DNA of 64,000 bases from NCBI GenBank assembly GCA_035326425.1, contig DAOLFG010000012.1, forward strand, positions 40,024-104,023, read 5' to 3'. The notes beneath the pieces are model-generated. The model saw nothing but the letters and a program-made list of their open reading frames with translations. It had not been told where the DNA came from and did not search any database. Source of the stretch: CALKJU01 sp035326425. Lineage in GTDB: Bacteria; Pseudomonadota; Alphaproteobacteria; Geminicoccales; Geminicoccaceae. Numbering within the stretch: position 1 is the stretch's first letter; each line of letters begins with the position of its first letter. Shown one piece after another: positions 22,516 through 29,146 of this stretch. The position numbers and the translations under genes are program-made.

Positions 22516-22963
22516 GGCGAGGCTGGCCCTTGCGCGGGAGGCGCCCGGCCCCCTCTCTATCCATGACCTTGAGATCCATGAAGGGAATCGGTGGTAGTAG
22601 GACGGTGGATAGCGGGGATCGGCGCTTGTCCCCGAACCGTCCCACGATCGTCACGCGCCTGTCCAGCTCCGGGAAAACCGTCTCACCCGACGCGGACGGC
22701 ACGCCCAAGCCGTTGATGCGGCTGGCCCAGCGGCGGATCCGACCGGTGGACAAGCCCGGGACCGTCCGGGCGGCGGGCTCTTGTGCCGCGCCGTGTCGCG
22801 AAATGTGCTAGCGTGCCGCCGAAGCGCTGGATCGGTCGGGGAGCGATGTTCGAAGCCGGGGTGCTGCCGGCGTTTTCCAGCATCTTCCCCCGGTCCGGCA
22901 CCGATTCGTCCCCAGGGTTCGCCGCGACCGGCGGAGCCGGGGCATTCCTGGAGCGAGCCTCGC
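22516..22963. other. hemE-ppsR intergenic region, candidate chromosome origin (oriC)
   Basis: This 448-base divergent gap is the longest non-coding stretch in the window. By synteny it corresponds to the hemE-proximal oriC of Caulobacter-type chromosomes. The part at 22551-22615 is less GC-rich than its surroundings and carries several sequences related to DnaA boxes but none perfect: CTATCCATG (22557-22565), GATCCATGA (22573-22581) and GGTGGATAG (22604-22612), with GGTGGACAA at 22745-22753. A possible ppsR promoter (TTGTGC at 22781, TGCTAG at 22806, 19-base spacer) is weak. No CtrA site (TTAA-N7-TTAA) or clear AT-rich unwinding element is visible. Confidence 0.4.
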
Positions 22964-22966
22964 TTG
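22950..22966 (+). promoter_or_regulatory. Ribosome-binding site deciding the TTG start of ppsR
   Basis: GGAGCG at 22950-22955 is followed after eight bases by TTG at 22964-22966. The encoded LRLHVHLISDSTGET is the normal N-terminus of the family, whereas the longer frame upstream encodes a Cys/Arg/Pro-rich peptide with no family resemblance. Confidence 0.65.
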
Positions 22967-23848
22967 CGGCTGCACGTCCACCTGATCTCGGATTCCACCG
23001 GCGAGACCGTGACGACCGTGGCGCGCGCCGCCGTATCGCAGTTCGACGACGTGGTGCCGGTCGAGCATGTCTGGTTCTTCGTGCAGACCCGCGCCCAGCT
23101 CGACCGCATCCTCGGCATCATCGAGGCGCTGCCGGGCATGGTGATCTACACCCTCGTCTCGCCCGAGCTGCGCCACATGCTGCACGAGCGCTGCCGGGCG
23201 GTGAGCATGCCCTGCGTGCCGGTGCTGGATCCGGTGATGAACGCGCTCACCAACCTCGTGGGGTCCGCCGGCCGGCCCAAGATCGGCCGGCAGCACGCCA
23301 TGGACGATGGCTACTTCTCGCGCATCGCCGCCATGGACTTCGCCATGCGCCACGACGACGGCCAGTTCGCCGAGGAGCTGGACGAGGCCGACGTCGTGCT
23401 GGTGGGCGTGTCGCGTACCTCCAAGACCCCGACCTGCGTCTACCTCGCCAACCGCGGCATCCGCGCCGCCAACGTGCCGATCGTGCCCAACATGCCGCAG
23501 CTTCCCTACCTCGAGCGGCTGAAGCGGCCGCTGGTGGTGGGCCTGACGATCAACCCGGACGCGCTGGTGCAGATCCGCCAGAGCCGGCAGCGCATGCTGG
23601 GCCTGGGCGAGAGCGACGGCGGCCGGTTCGGCGGCGACTATGCCGAGATCGGCCGGGTGCGCGAGGAGCTGGTTCTGGCCCGCCGGCTGTTCGCGCGCAA
23701 CAATTGGCCCGAGATCGACGTGACCAAACGCTCTGTTGAAGAAACTGCAGCTTCTATCTATCAGAGGTTGCAGACACGACAGCAGCCCGAATTGGGGGCC
23801 TTCGCCGGTGGATTGCCTGCGCCGCTGTGGGGTGAGCCGGGGAGCTGA
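22964..23848 (+). CDS. ppsR: Pyruvate,phosphate dikinase / PEP synthase regulatory protein (PSRP)
   Basis: A 294-residue bifunctional ADP-dependent kinase and phosphate-dependent phosphorylase of the DUF299 family, which switches pyruvate,phosphate dikinase or PEP synthase off and on by phosphorylating a Thr next to the catalytic His. The family core is clear: LHVHLISDSTGETVTTVAR at the N-terminus, the P-loop-like GVSRTSKTPTCVYLANRG (about residues 147-164) and the C-terminal SVEETAASIYQRL. Start is a TTG with a good Shine-Dalgarno sequence. It is divergent from hemE across the candidate origin region; its target enzyme is not in the window. Confidence 0.92.
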   Translation: MRLHVHLISDSTGETVTTVARAAVSQFDDVVPVEHVWFFVQTRAQLDRILGIIEALPGMVIYTLVSPELRHMLHERCRAVSMPCVPVLDPVMNALTNLVGSAGRPKIGRQHAMDDGYFSRIAAMDFAMRHDDGQFAEELDEADVVLVGVSRTSKTPTCVYLANRGIRAANVPIVPNMPQLPYLERLKRPLVVGLTINPDALVQIRQSRQRMLGLGESDGGRFGGDYAEIGRVREELVLARRLFARNNWPEIDVTKRSVEETAASIYQRLQTRQQPELGAFAGGLPAPLWGEPGS

Positions 23849-23881
23849 AGAGGCCCGGCGCCGGTCGTCCACGGGTCCGCG

Positions 23882-24631
23882 ATGATGGCGCTCTCGGGCG
23901 GCCGGAGCCTGTCCGGCTCCAGGCGCAGGCGGCGCGGCTTCGGCTGGATCCTGCTGCTGGCGGCGGCGCTGCTCGTCCTGCTGTTCCTCGTCGCCACCTC
24001 GGCCTACCAGCTGGCCGCCTCGCGCTTCGGCACCGAGACCCTGCGCCTGCGGCAGGACATGACGACCCTTCTCGAGCAGAACCGCCTGCTGACCGAGCGG
24101 GTGGCCTCGGCCGAGCAGCGCGGTGCGATGGCGGTGGCGCGCGCCGCCCAGGTCGAGCGCGACCGGCAGGCCGGCCTGCCCAAGGGCGATGCGGCGAGGC
24201 TGTTGCGGGCGGTCGAGGGCAAGCTCGCCGAGGGCGTGCCGGCGCAGCGGCTGGCCTTCGTGCTCGGGCACGCCGCACCGCAGCCGGCCTGCGACGACAA
24301 GATCGAGACCAAGCGCATCCAGCCGCGCACGCCCAGCAGCACCAGTGCCGCCGTCACCGCCACCTTCGCCGACAACAAGGTCACGGCCTCCGCGCAGGCC
24401 GCCTCCAGCCGCGCCGCCCCCGGCAGCCGCGACGATACCGGCTTCGACGCCGGCCAGCCGGTCGAGCTGCGGTTCACCAGCATCGGCGGCAAGATCGAGA
24501 CCGCCCGCGGCCTCCTGCCGGTCGGTCATGCCTTCGTCTTCAACCAGCGCGAGCTGCGCTTCATCGCCAAGGCGGCCGACAGGGCGCCGGGAAGCATCGA
24601 GATCTCGCTGCAGACCTGCAGCTATCCCTGA
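23882..24631 (+). CDS. Uncharacterised single-pass membrane protein
   Basis: A 249-residue protein I do not recognise. A short Arg-rich cytoplasmic tail (SRRRRRG) precedes one strong transmembrane helix (about residues 22-42, WILLLAAALLVLLFLVA), then a coiled-coil-like segment (TLRLRQDMTTLLEQNRLLTE, about 53-90), a Ser/Thr/Ala-rich linker (about 145-185) and a small C-terminal domain (PVELRFTSIGGKIETARGL). The topology predicts a periplasmic body. Two cysteines remain (in PACDDKIE and at LQTCSYP), which could form a disulfide. It follows ppsR by 33 bases and may be co-transcribed. Its 3' end overlaps the convergent dinB by 10 bases. Confidence 0.7.
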   Translation: MMALSGGRSLSGSRRRRRGFGWILLLAAALLVLLFLVATSAYQLAASRFGTETLRLRQDMTTLLEQNRLLTERVASAEQRGAMAVARAAQVERDRQAGLPKGDAARLLRAVEGKLAEGVPAQRLAFVLGHAAPQPACDDKIETKRIQPRTPSSTSAAVTATFADNKVTASAQAASSRAAPGSRDDTGFDAGQPVELRFTSIGGKIETARGLLPVGHAFVFNQRELRFIAKAADRAPGSIEISLQTCSYP

Positions 24632-25695
24632 TCGCCGAGGCCGAGGCCGAGGTCGAGCTGGCGGCGGTCGGGGTCGGCCGAGGCCGCCGACACGCCGAGG
24701 CCGAGCAGCCGCACCGCCGCCGCCGGCGCCGCCGGCCGGTCGAGCAGGGCCATCGCCAGCTCGCGGATCTCGGCGGCGTCGGTCAGCGGGTGGACCAGCG
24801 TGATGCTGCGGGTGACGAGGCGGAAATCGGCGAGCTTGATCTTCAAGGTCAGCGTCCGGCCGGTGAAGCCGGCCTTGTGCAGCCGCTCGGCCAGGCTGTC
24901 GGCCAGCGGCAGCAGCTCGTCGGCGAGGCCGTCCCGTCCCCGCAGGTCCTGGGCGAAGGTCTCCTCGACGCTGAGCGAGCGGCGCCGGCGGTGCGGCTCG
25001 ACCGGCCGCTCGTCGATCGCCCGCGCCATCCGCCAGTAATGGAGGCCGCTCCTCCCGAAGGCCCGCTGCAGCTCGGCCTCGGAGCGCGACTGCAGGTCGG
25101 CGCCGCTGGCGATGCCGAGCGAGCGCATCCGCGCCGCCGTGGCGGGGCCGACGCCGTGGAACCGCTCGATCGGCAGCCCGGCCAGGAAGGCCACGGCCTT
25201 CTCGGGCCGGATCACCGACAGCCCGTCGGGCTTGCGCAGGTCCGAGGCCAGCTTGGCCAGCAGCTTGTTGAAGGACACCCCCGCCGACGCCGTGAGCCCG
25301 GTCTCCTGCCGGATCCGCTGCTTGATCGCCCGGGCGATCTCCATGGCCGGCCCGTCCCCGCAGGCGGCGGTGACGTCGAGATAGGCCTCGTCCAGCGACA
25401 GCGGCTCGACCAGCGGGGTCCAGGCCAGGAACACCTCCCGGATCGTCCGGCTGGCGGCCCGGTAGGCGTCGAAGCGCGGCCGCACGAACAGCAGATCCGG
25501 GCACAGGCGCCGCGCCAGCACGCCCGGCATCGCCGAGCGCACGCCGAACCTGCGCGCCTCGTAGCTGGCGGTGAGCACCACGCCACGGCCGCCCGAGCCG
25601 CCGACGGCGACCGGCAGGCCGCGCAGCGACGGGTCGTCGCGCTGCTCCACCGAGGCGTAGAACGCGTCCATGTCGACATGGATGATCTTGCGCAT
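24622..25695 (-). CDS. dinB: DNA polymerase IV (DinB)
   Basis: A 357-residue Y-family translesion polymerase. The catalytic carboxylates are visible in IIHVDMDAFYASVEQRDD near the N-terminus and in PLSLDEAYLDVTAACGD. The thumb with its helix-hairpin-helix (LPIERFHGVGPATAARMRS) and the little-finger domain are complete; a C-terminal beta-clamp peptide may be the QLDLGL segment near the end. The ATG at 25695 starts directly before the first strand, as in other DinB proteins. No alphaproteobacterial LexA box (GTTC-N7-GTTC) is visible in the upstream gap, so SOS control is not supported by the sequence. Confidence 0.94.
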   Translation of the reverse strand: MRKIIHVDMDAFYASVEQRDDPSLRGLPVAVGGSGGRGVVLTASYEARRFGVRSAMPGVLARRLCPDLLFVRPRFDAYRAASRTIREVFLAWTPLVEPLSLDEAYLDVTAACGDGPAMEIARAIKQRIRQETGLTASAGVSFNKLLAKLASDLRKPDGLSVIRPEKAVAFLAGLPIERFHGVGPATAARMRSLGIASGADLQSRSEAELQRAFGRSGLHYWRMARAIDERPVEPHRRRRSLSVEETFAQDLRGRDGLADELLPLADSLAERLHKAGFTGRTLTLKIKLADFRLVTRSITLVHPLTDAAEIRELAMALLDRPAAPAAAVRLLGLGVSAASADPDRRQLDLGLGLGDQG

Positions 25696-25794
25696 CGTCC
25701 GGAACAGGCAGCGGCTCGCCGCGATGGCGGTGATCTTCCTGCAACGATCATGGCGCGCCGCGCCCGCCGCCGCCAGCCGTTGCGGTCCGGGGAC

Positions 25795-25824
25795 TTGCCA
25801 GTCGGGAGGATGGGCACCTAGGAT
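25795..25824 (+). promoter_or_regulatory. Putative sigma-70 promoter of the TolC-like gene
   Basis: TTGCCA (25795-25800) and CTAGGAT (25818-25824) are separated by 17 bases, fitting the alphaproteobacterial TTGAC-N17-CTATAT pattern with a few mismatches. It lies about 70 bases before the ATG of the outer-membrane channel gene. Confidence 0.45.
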
Positions 25825-25892
25825 TCGGTCTACTGTTGCGGATGCCGGCCGCGGACCCGGTCGGATTGCCGGGCTCGGGAGCGGAGGAGCGG

Positions 25893-27263
25893 ATGTCAAC
25901 GGATCGGCGCGGTCGCCGCGTCATCGGAGGGGTGCTCGGCACCCTGGCGCTGTCGTCCCTGCTCGGCCAGCCCGTGCCGGCGCTGGGCGACACGCTGAAC
26001 GAGGCGCTGGTGGCGGCCTATCTCGGCAATCCGGATCTGGATGCCGAGCGGGCGCGGCTGCGCGCCACCGACGAGCTGGTGCCGCAGGCCCTGTCGGGCT
26101 GGCGGCCGCAGGTCTCGATCGATTCCAGCTACCAGGTGCTGCGCGGCCAGAACAGCCAGGGCGACCTCGACGCCAACACCACCTCGAACGCCCTGTCGGT
26201 CCGCCAGAACGTCTATGCCGGCGGCGCCACCAGGGCGCAGACCAGCCGGGCCGAGAACCTGGTCAAGGCCGGCCGGGCCGACCTCGTCGCCAGGCAGCAG
26301 TCGGTGTTGCTGTCGGCGGTCAACGCCTACGCCTCGGCCTGGCGCGATCTCGCTGTGCTCGACCTCGCCCTCAGCAACGAGCGCGTGCTGCGCCGCCAGC
26401 TGCAGCAGACCCGCGACCAGTTCTCGGTCGGCGAGGTGGCGCGGACCGACGTCGCCCAGGCCGAGGCCGGCGTGTCGCGCGCCCAGTCCGACGTCGAGCA
26501 GGCCAAGGCCAACCTCGCCGCCTCCAACGCCTCGTTCAAGCAGGTGATCGGCCGCGAGCCGCGCCAGCTCGCCGACCCGGTGCGCCTGACCGAGCTGCCG
26601 GCGAGCCTCGAGGAGGCCCAGGCGATCGCGGAATCCAACCCGAACATCATCTCGGCGACCCACCAGCTGTTCGCCGCCCGCGACGATGTCGACGTCGCCT
26701 TCGCCAACCTGTTGCCCAGCCTCGATGTGGTGGGCGACATCGGCTACCAGGACGAGCCGCGCAACGGCGTCAACTACCAGCGCTCGGCCACCATCGGCGT
26801 GGCGCTGTCCGTGCCGCTCTACCAGGGCGGGGCGGAATATTCGCGGGTGCGGCAGAACCGCGAGGCCGTGCAGCAGCAGCGCAGCGTGCTGGAATCCGCC
26901 AACCGGGCGGTCCAGGCCAACGCCACCACCACCTGGGAGCAGCTCCAGGCGGCCTCGGCCGCCGTGCGGTCGTTCCGCGACGAGGTCCGCGCCAACCAGG
27001 TCGCCTTCGAGGGCGTGAACCAGGAGCAGCTCGTCGGCCTGCGCACCGTCATCGACGTGCTCGACGCCCAGCAGGACCTGTTCACCTCGCAGGTCAACCT
27101 GGTGCGGGCGCGGGCGATCGAGGTGCTGGCGAGCTACCAGCTGCGCGCCGCCACCGGCCAGCTCACCGTCCAGGATCTCGACCTGCCGGTAGCACCCTAC
27201 GAGCCCGAGGGCTACTACACCCGCAACCGCAGCCGGCTGTTCGGCCTCGACGGCATGGGTTGA
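25893..27263 (+). CDS. TolC family outer membrane efflux channel
   Basis: A 456-residue outer-membrane protein with an N-terminal signal peptide (about residues 1-30, GGVLGTLALSSLLG then PVPALGDTLNEA). Two repeated outer-membrane-efflux halves of alternating coiled-coil and beta strands follow; family features include DTLNEALVAAYLGNPDLDA, QNVYAGGATRAQTSRAEN, SVPLYQGGAEYSRVRQNRE and VIDVLDAQQDLFTSQVNLV. It forms the trimeric exit duct for type I secretion or tripartite pumps. GGAGGAG at 25883-25889 precedes the ATG. No pump genes are adjacent; the HlyD-RbbA-YhhJ system 19 kb away is a possible partner but only by inference. Confidence 0.93.
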   Translation: MSTDRRGRRVIGGVLGTLALSSLLGQPVPALGDTLNEALVAAYLGNPDLDAERARLRATDELVPQALSGWRPQVSIDSSYQVLRGQNSQGDLDANTTSNALSVRQNVYAGGATRAQTSRAENLVKAGRADLVARQQSVLLSAVNAYASAWRDLAVLDLALSNERVLRRQLQQTRDQFSVGEVARTDVAQAEAGVSRAQSDVEQAKANLAASNASFKQVIGREPRQLADPVRLTELPASLEEAQAIAESNPNIISATHQLFAARDDVDVAFANLLPSLDVVGDIGYQDEPRNGVNYQRSATIGVALSVPLYQGGAEYSRVRQNREAVQQQRSVLESANRAVQANATTTWEQLQAASAAVRSFRDEVRANQVAFEGVNQEQLVGLRTVIDVLDAQQDLFTSQVNLVRARAIEVLASYQLRAATGQLTVQDLDLPVAPYEPEGYYTRNRSRLFGLDGMG

Positions 27264-27266
27264 TCC

Positions 27267-28403
27267 TCAGGCCTCCTGCCAGAGCCTGCCGCCGAGCACC
27301 ACCGCCCGCAGCCGCAGCTTGCGCGCCGCCCGGCGGGTGGCGCCGGTGACGTCGACCAGGTCGAAGCCGCCCTCCACCACCTCCAGCACCGTGGCGTCGC
27401 CGGTGCTGCCGGTCGACAGGTCGCCGAGGTCGGGCCGGCCCAGGATGCGCGCCGGCTCGAAGGTGACGGCGCGGACGATGTCGGGCAGCGTCATGCCGAC
27501 CTGCAGCAGCTTCGACATCGTCTCGAGGTTGTCGAAGGCCGGGCCGTCGATGCAGAGCGCGTGGACGTCCGAGCTGATGACGTCGGGCGCGAAGCCCTGC
27601 TCCAGCATGCGCTCGGCGACGGCGAAGCTGAACGAGCCCATGCCGTGGGCGACGTCGAACAGCACGCCGCGCTCCCGGGCCTTCCAGCAGGCGTCGCGGA
27701 TGCGGCCGTCGCCGTGCAGCGGCGCGTTCGGCGCCGGCCGGAAGCAGTGGGTCAGGATGTCGCCGGGCCGCAGCACGTCGAGCACCTGGGCATAGGTCGG
27801 CGGCGGCCGGTCGATGTGGCACATCACCGGCAGCCCGGCCAGGTCGGCGGCCTCGATGGCGAGGTGCAGCGGGATCAGGCCGTTGGGGCCGCTGGTGTTG
27901 GCGCCGATCCGCACCTTGATGCCGCGCACGAGATCGGGGTTCTCGCGCGCCACCCGCGCGCAGACCGCCGGCTCCAGCAGGCGCAGATCCCAGGATTCGC
28001 CCACCATCACGTCGCGCGAGAAGCCGAAGATGCCGGCGAAGCCGATGTGCAGGTAGGCCAGGATGCGGGTCTCGCTGCGCGCCGCCACATGGTCGCGCAA
28101 TCCGGCGAGGTTGCCGGCACCCGAGCTGCCGACGTCGAGCCAGGTCGTGGTCCCGGCCCGCCGCGCCAGCTTGTCCGGGTCGACGCCCAGCGAGGTGCCG
28201 CCCGGATAGACGTGGGCGTGGAAGTCGATCATGCCCGGCATCACGATGGCGCCGGCCATGTCGCGCATCTCCCTGGCCCGGGCGTTGAGCTGCGGGCCGA
28301 CGGCGGCCACCCGGCCGTCGGCGAACGCCACGTCGGCGACGGCGTCGATCCCCTGTCCCGGATCGATCACCCGCGCGCCGCGCAGCAGCAGATCATAGCT
28401 CAT
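27267..28403 (-). CDS. Amidohydrolase/deacetylase family metallohydrolase
   Basis: A 378-residue TIM-barrel amidohydrolase of the EF_0837/AHA_3915-like subgroup related to dihydroorotase and D-aminoacylase. Metal ligands are visible in order: HxH in DFHAHVYPGG, a probable carboxylated Lys in RGIKVRIGANTSG, His in MCHIDRPPP, His in DILTHCFRPAPN and Asp in DVISSDVHALCIDG. This ligand set is complete, so the enzyme should be active; known relatives deacetylate N-acetyl amino acids, but the natural substrate is uncertain. The ATG at 28403 is chosen because the family begins with the strand DLLLRGARVIDP. It is convergent with the TolC-like gene, 3 bases apart. Confidence 0.87.
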   Translation of the reverse strand: MSYDLLLRGARVIDPGQGIDAVADVAFADGRVAAVGPQLNARAREMRDMAGAIVMPGMIDFHAHVYPGGTSLGVDPDKLARRAGTTTWLDVGSSGAGNLAGLRDHVAARSETRILAYLHIGFAGIFGFSRDVMVGESWDLRLLEPAVCARVARENPDLVRGIKVRIGANTSGPNGLIPLHLAIEAADLAGLPVMCHIDRPPPTYAQVLDVLRPGDILTHCFRPAPNAPLHGDGRIRDACWKARERGVLFDVAHGMGSFSFAVAERMLEQGFAPDVISSDVHALCIDGPAFDNLETMSKLLQVGMTLPDIVRAVTFEPARILGRPDLGDLSTGSTGDATVLEVVEGGFDLVDVTGATRRAARKLRLRAVVLGGRLWQEA

Positions 28404-28552
28404 CGGCCGGTCCCTCCCGATCGGTTCCGGGGCCATGGATAGGGGCGCTTCGCGGCGGGGAAAAGCCATTGCCTGGGGTTAGCGTTAACCACATGGCAAG
28501 ACGCCGGTGGGATGCTGCGGCGAGAACGCGGAGCCATCCCTGGAGATCACCC

Positions 28553-29044
28553 ATGGCCGCATCCCTGCGCCGTCTGCTGGCCGTTCCCGCCCTCGCGACC
28601 CTGGCCCTCCTGGGCCCCTCGGCCGAGGGCAGCACCCGCACCGGCAAGCTCACGGTCAACGCCACCGTCAGCAGCGCCTGCGCGCTCGATACCGCCACCA
28701 TGGAGTTCGGCACCTACTACTCGGGTGCCGCGGTCAACCGCGATGCCGCCGGCTCCGTCGCCTACGTCAAGTGCTACAACACCGCGCTCACCCTCGAGCT
28801 CGACCTCGGCCAGAACGCCTCGGGCACCACCCGCAACATGAAGTCCGGCACCTCGCTGCTGCGCTACGAGCTCTACCAGGACAGCGCCCGCACCAAGGTG
28901 CTCTCGACCGGCGCCAACGCCCTGGCGCTGACCTCGGACGCCACCGGTGCCGCATCCGTGCCGATCTACGGCCGCATCCCGCTGGGCCAGGTCGTGACGC
29001 CGGGCGACTACAGCGACACCGTCGGCATCGTGCTCACCTTCTAG
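28553..29044 (+). CDS. Spore coat U (SCPU) domain secreted protein
   Basis: A 163-residue secreted protein: signal peptide at about residues 1-25 (LLAVPALATLALLG), then one SCPU domain, a pilin-like immunoglobulin fold. Two cysteines in VSSACALDTATMEFG and VAYVKCYNTALTLEL would form the conserved disulfide, and the ending DYSDTVGIVLTF is the family's last strand, used for donor-strand assembly. In other proteobacteria such proteins are subunits of chaperone-usher fibres (for example Csu pili) with several copies plus chaperone and usher beside them. None is here, so it is an orphan. GGAGA at 28542-28546 precedes the ATG. Confidence 0.85.
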   Translation: MAASLRRLLAVPALATLALLGPSAEGSTRTGKLTVNATVSSACALDTATMEFGTYYSGAAVNRDAAGSVAYVKCYNTALTLELDLGQNASGTTRNMKSGTSLLRYELYQDSARTKVLSTGANALALTSDATGAASVPIYGRIPLGQVVTPGDYSDTVGIVLTF

Positions 29045-29058
29045 GCAGCATGTGCAGG

Positions 29059-29078
29059 GCCGGGCTCGCCAGCCCGGC
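29059..29078 (+). terminator. Possible hairpin after the SCPU gene
   Basis: A perfect 8-bp stem (GCCGGGCT with AGCCCGGC) and CGCC loop lie 14 bases after the stop codon. No T-tract follows, so its role as a terminator is uncertain. Confidence 0.4.
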
Positions 29079-29146
29079 CGGCCTCGCCTAGATTGGAGCC
29101 GCGCCAGGGAGCCAAGGCGGGCAGCATCCGTCCGGGAGCAGTCGGT

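Noticed and set aside
25696..25892. SOS (LexA) box before dinB
   Set aside because: I looked for GTTC-N7-GTTC or its complement and found none in the divergent gap.
28478..28497. TTAACCACA resembling a DnaA box before the SCPU gene
   Set aside because: One mismatch to consensus, isolated, and far from origin-type genes; also part of a short inverted repeat. Too weak to call.
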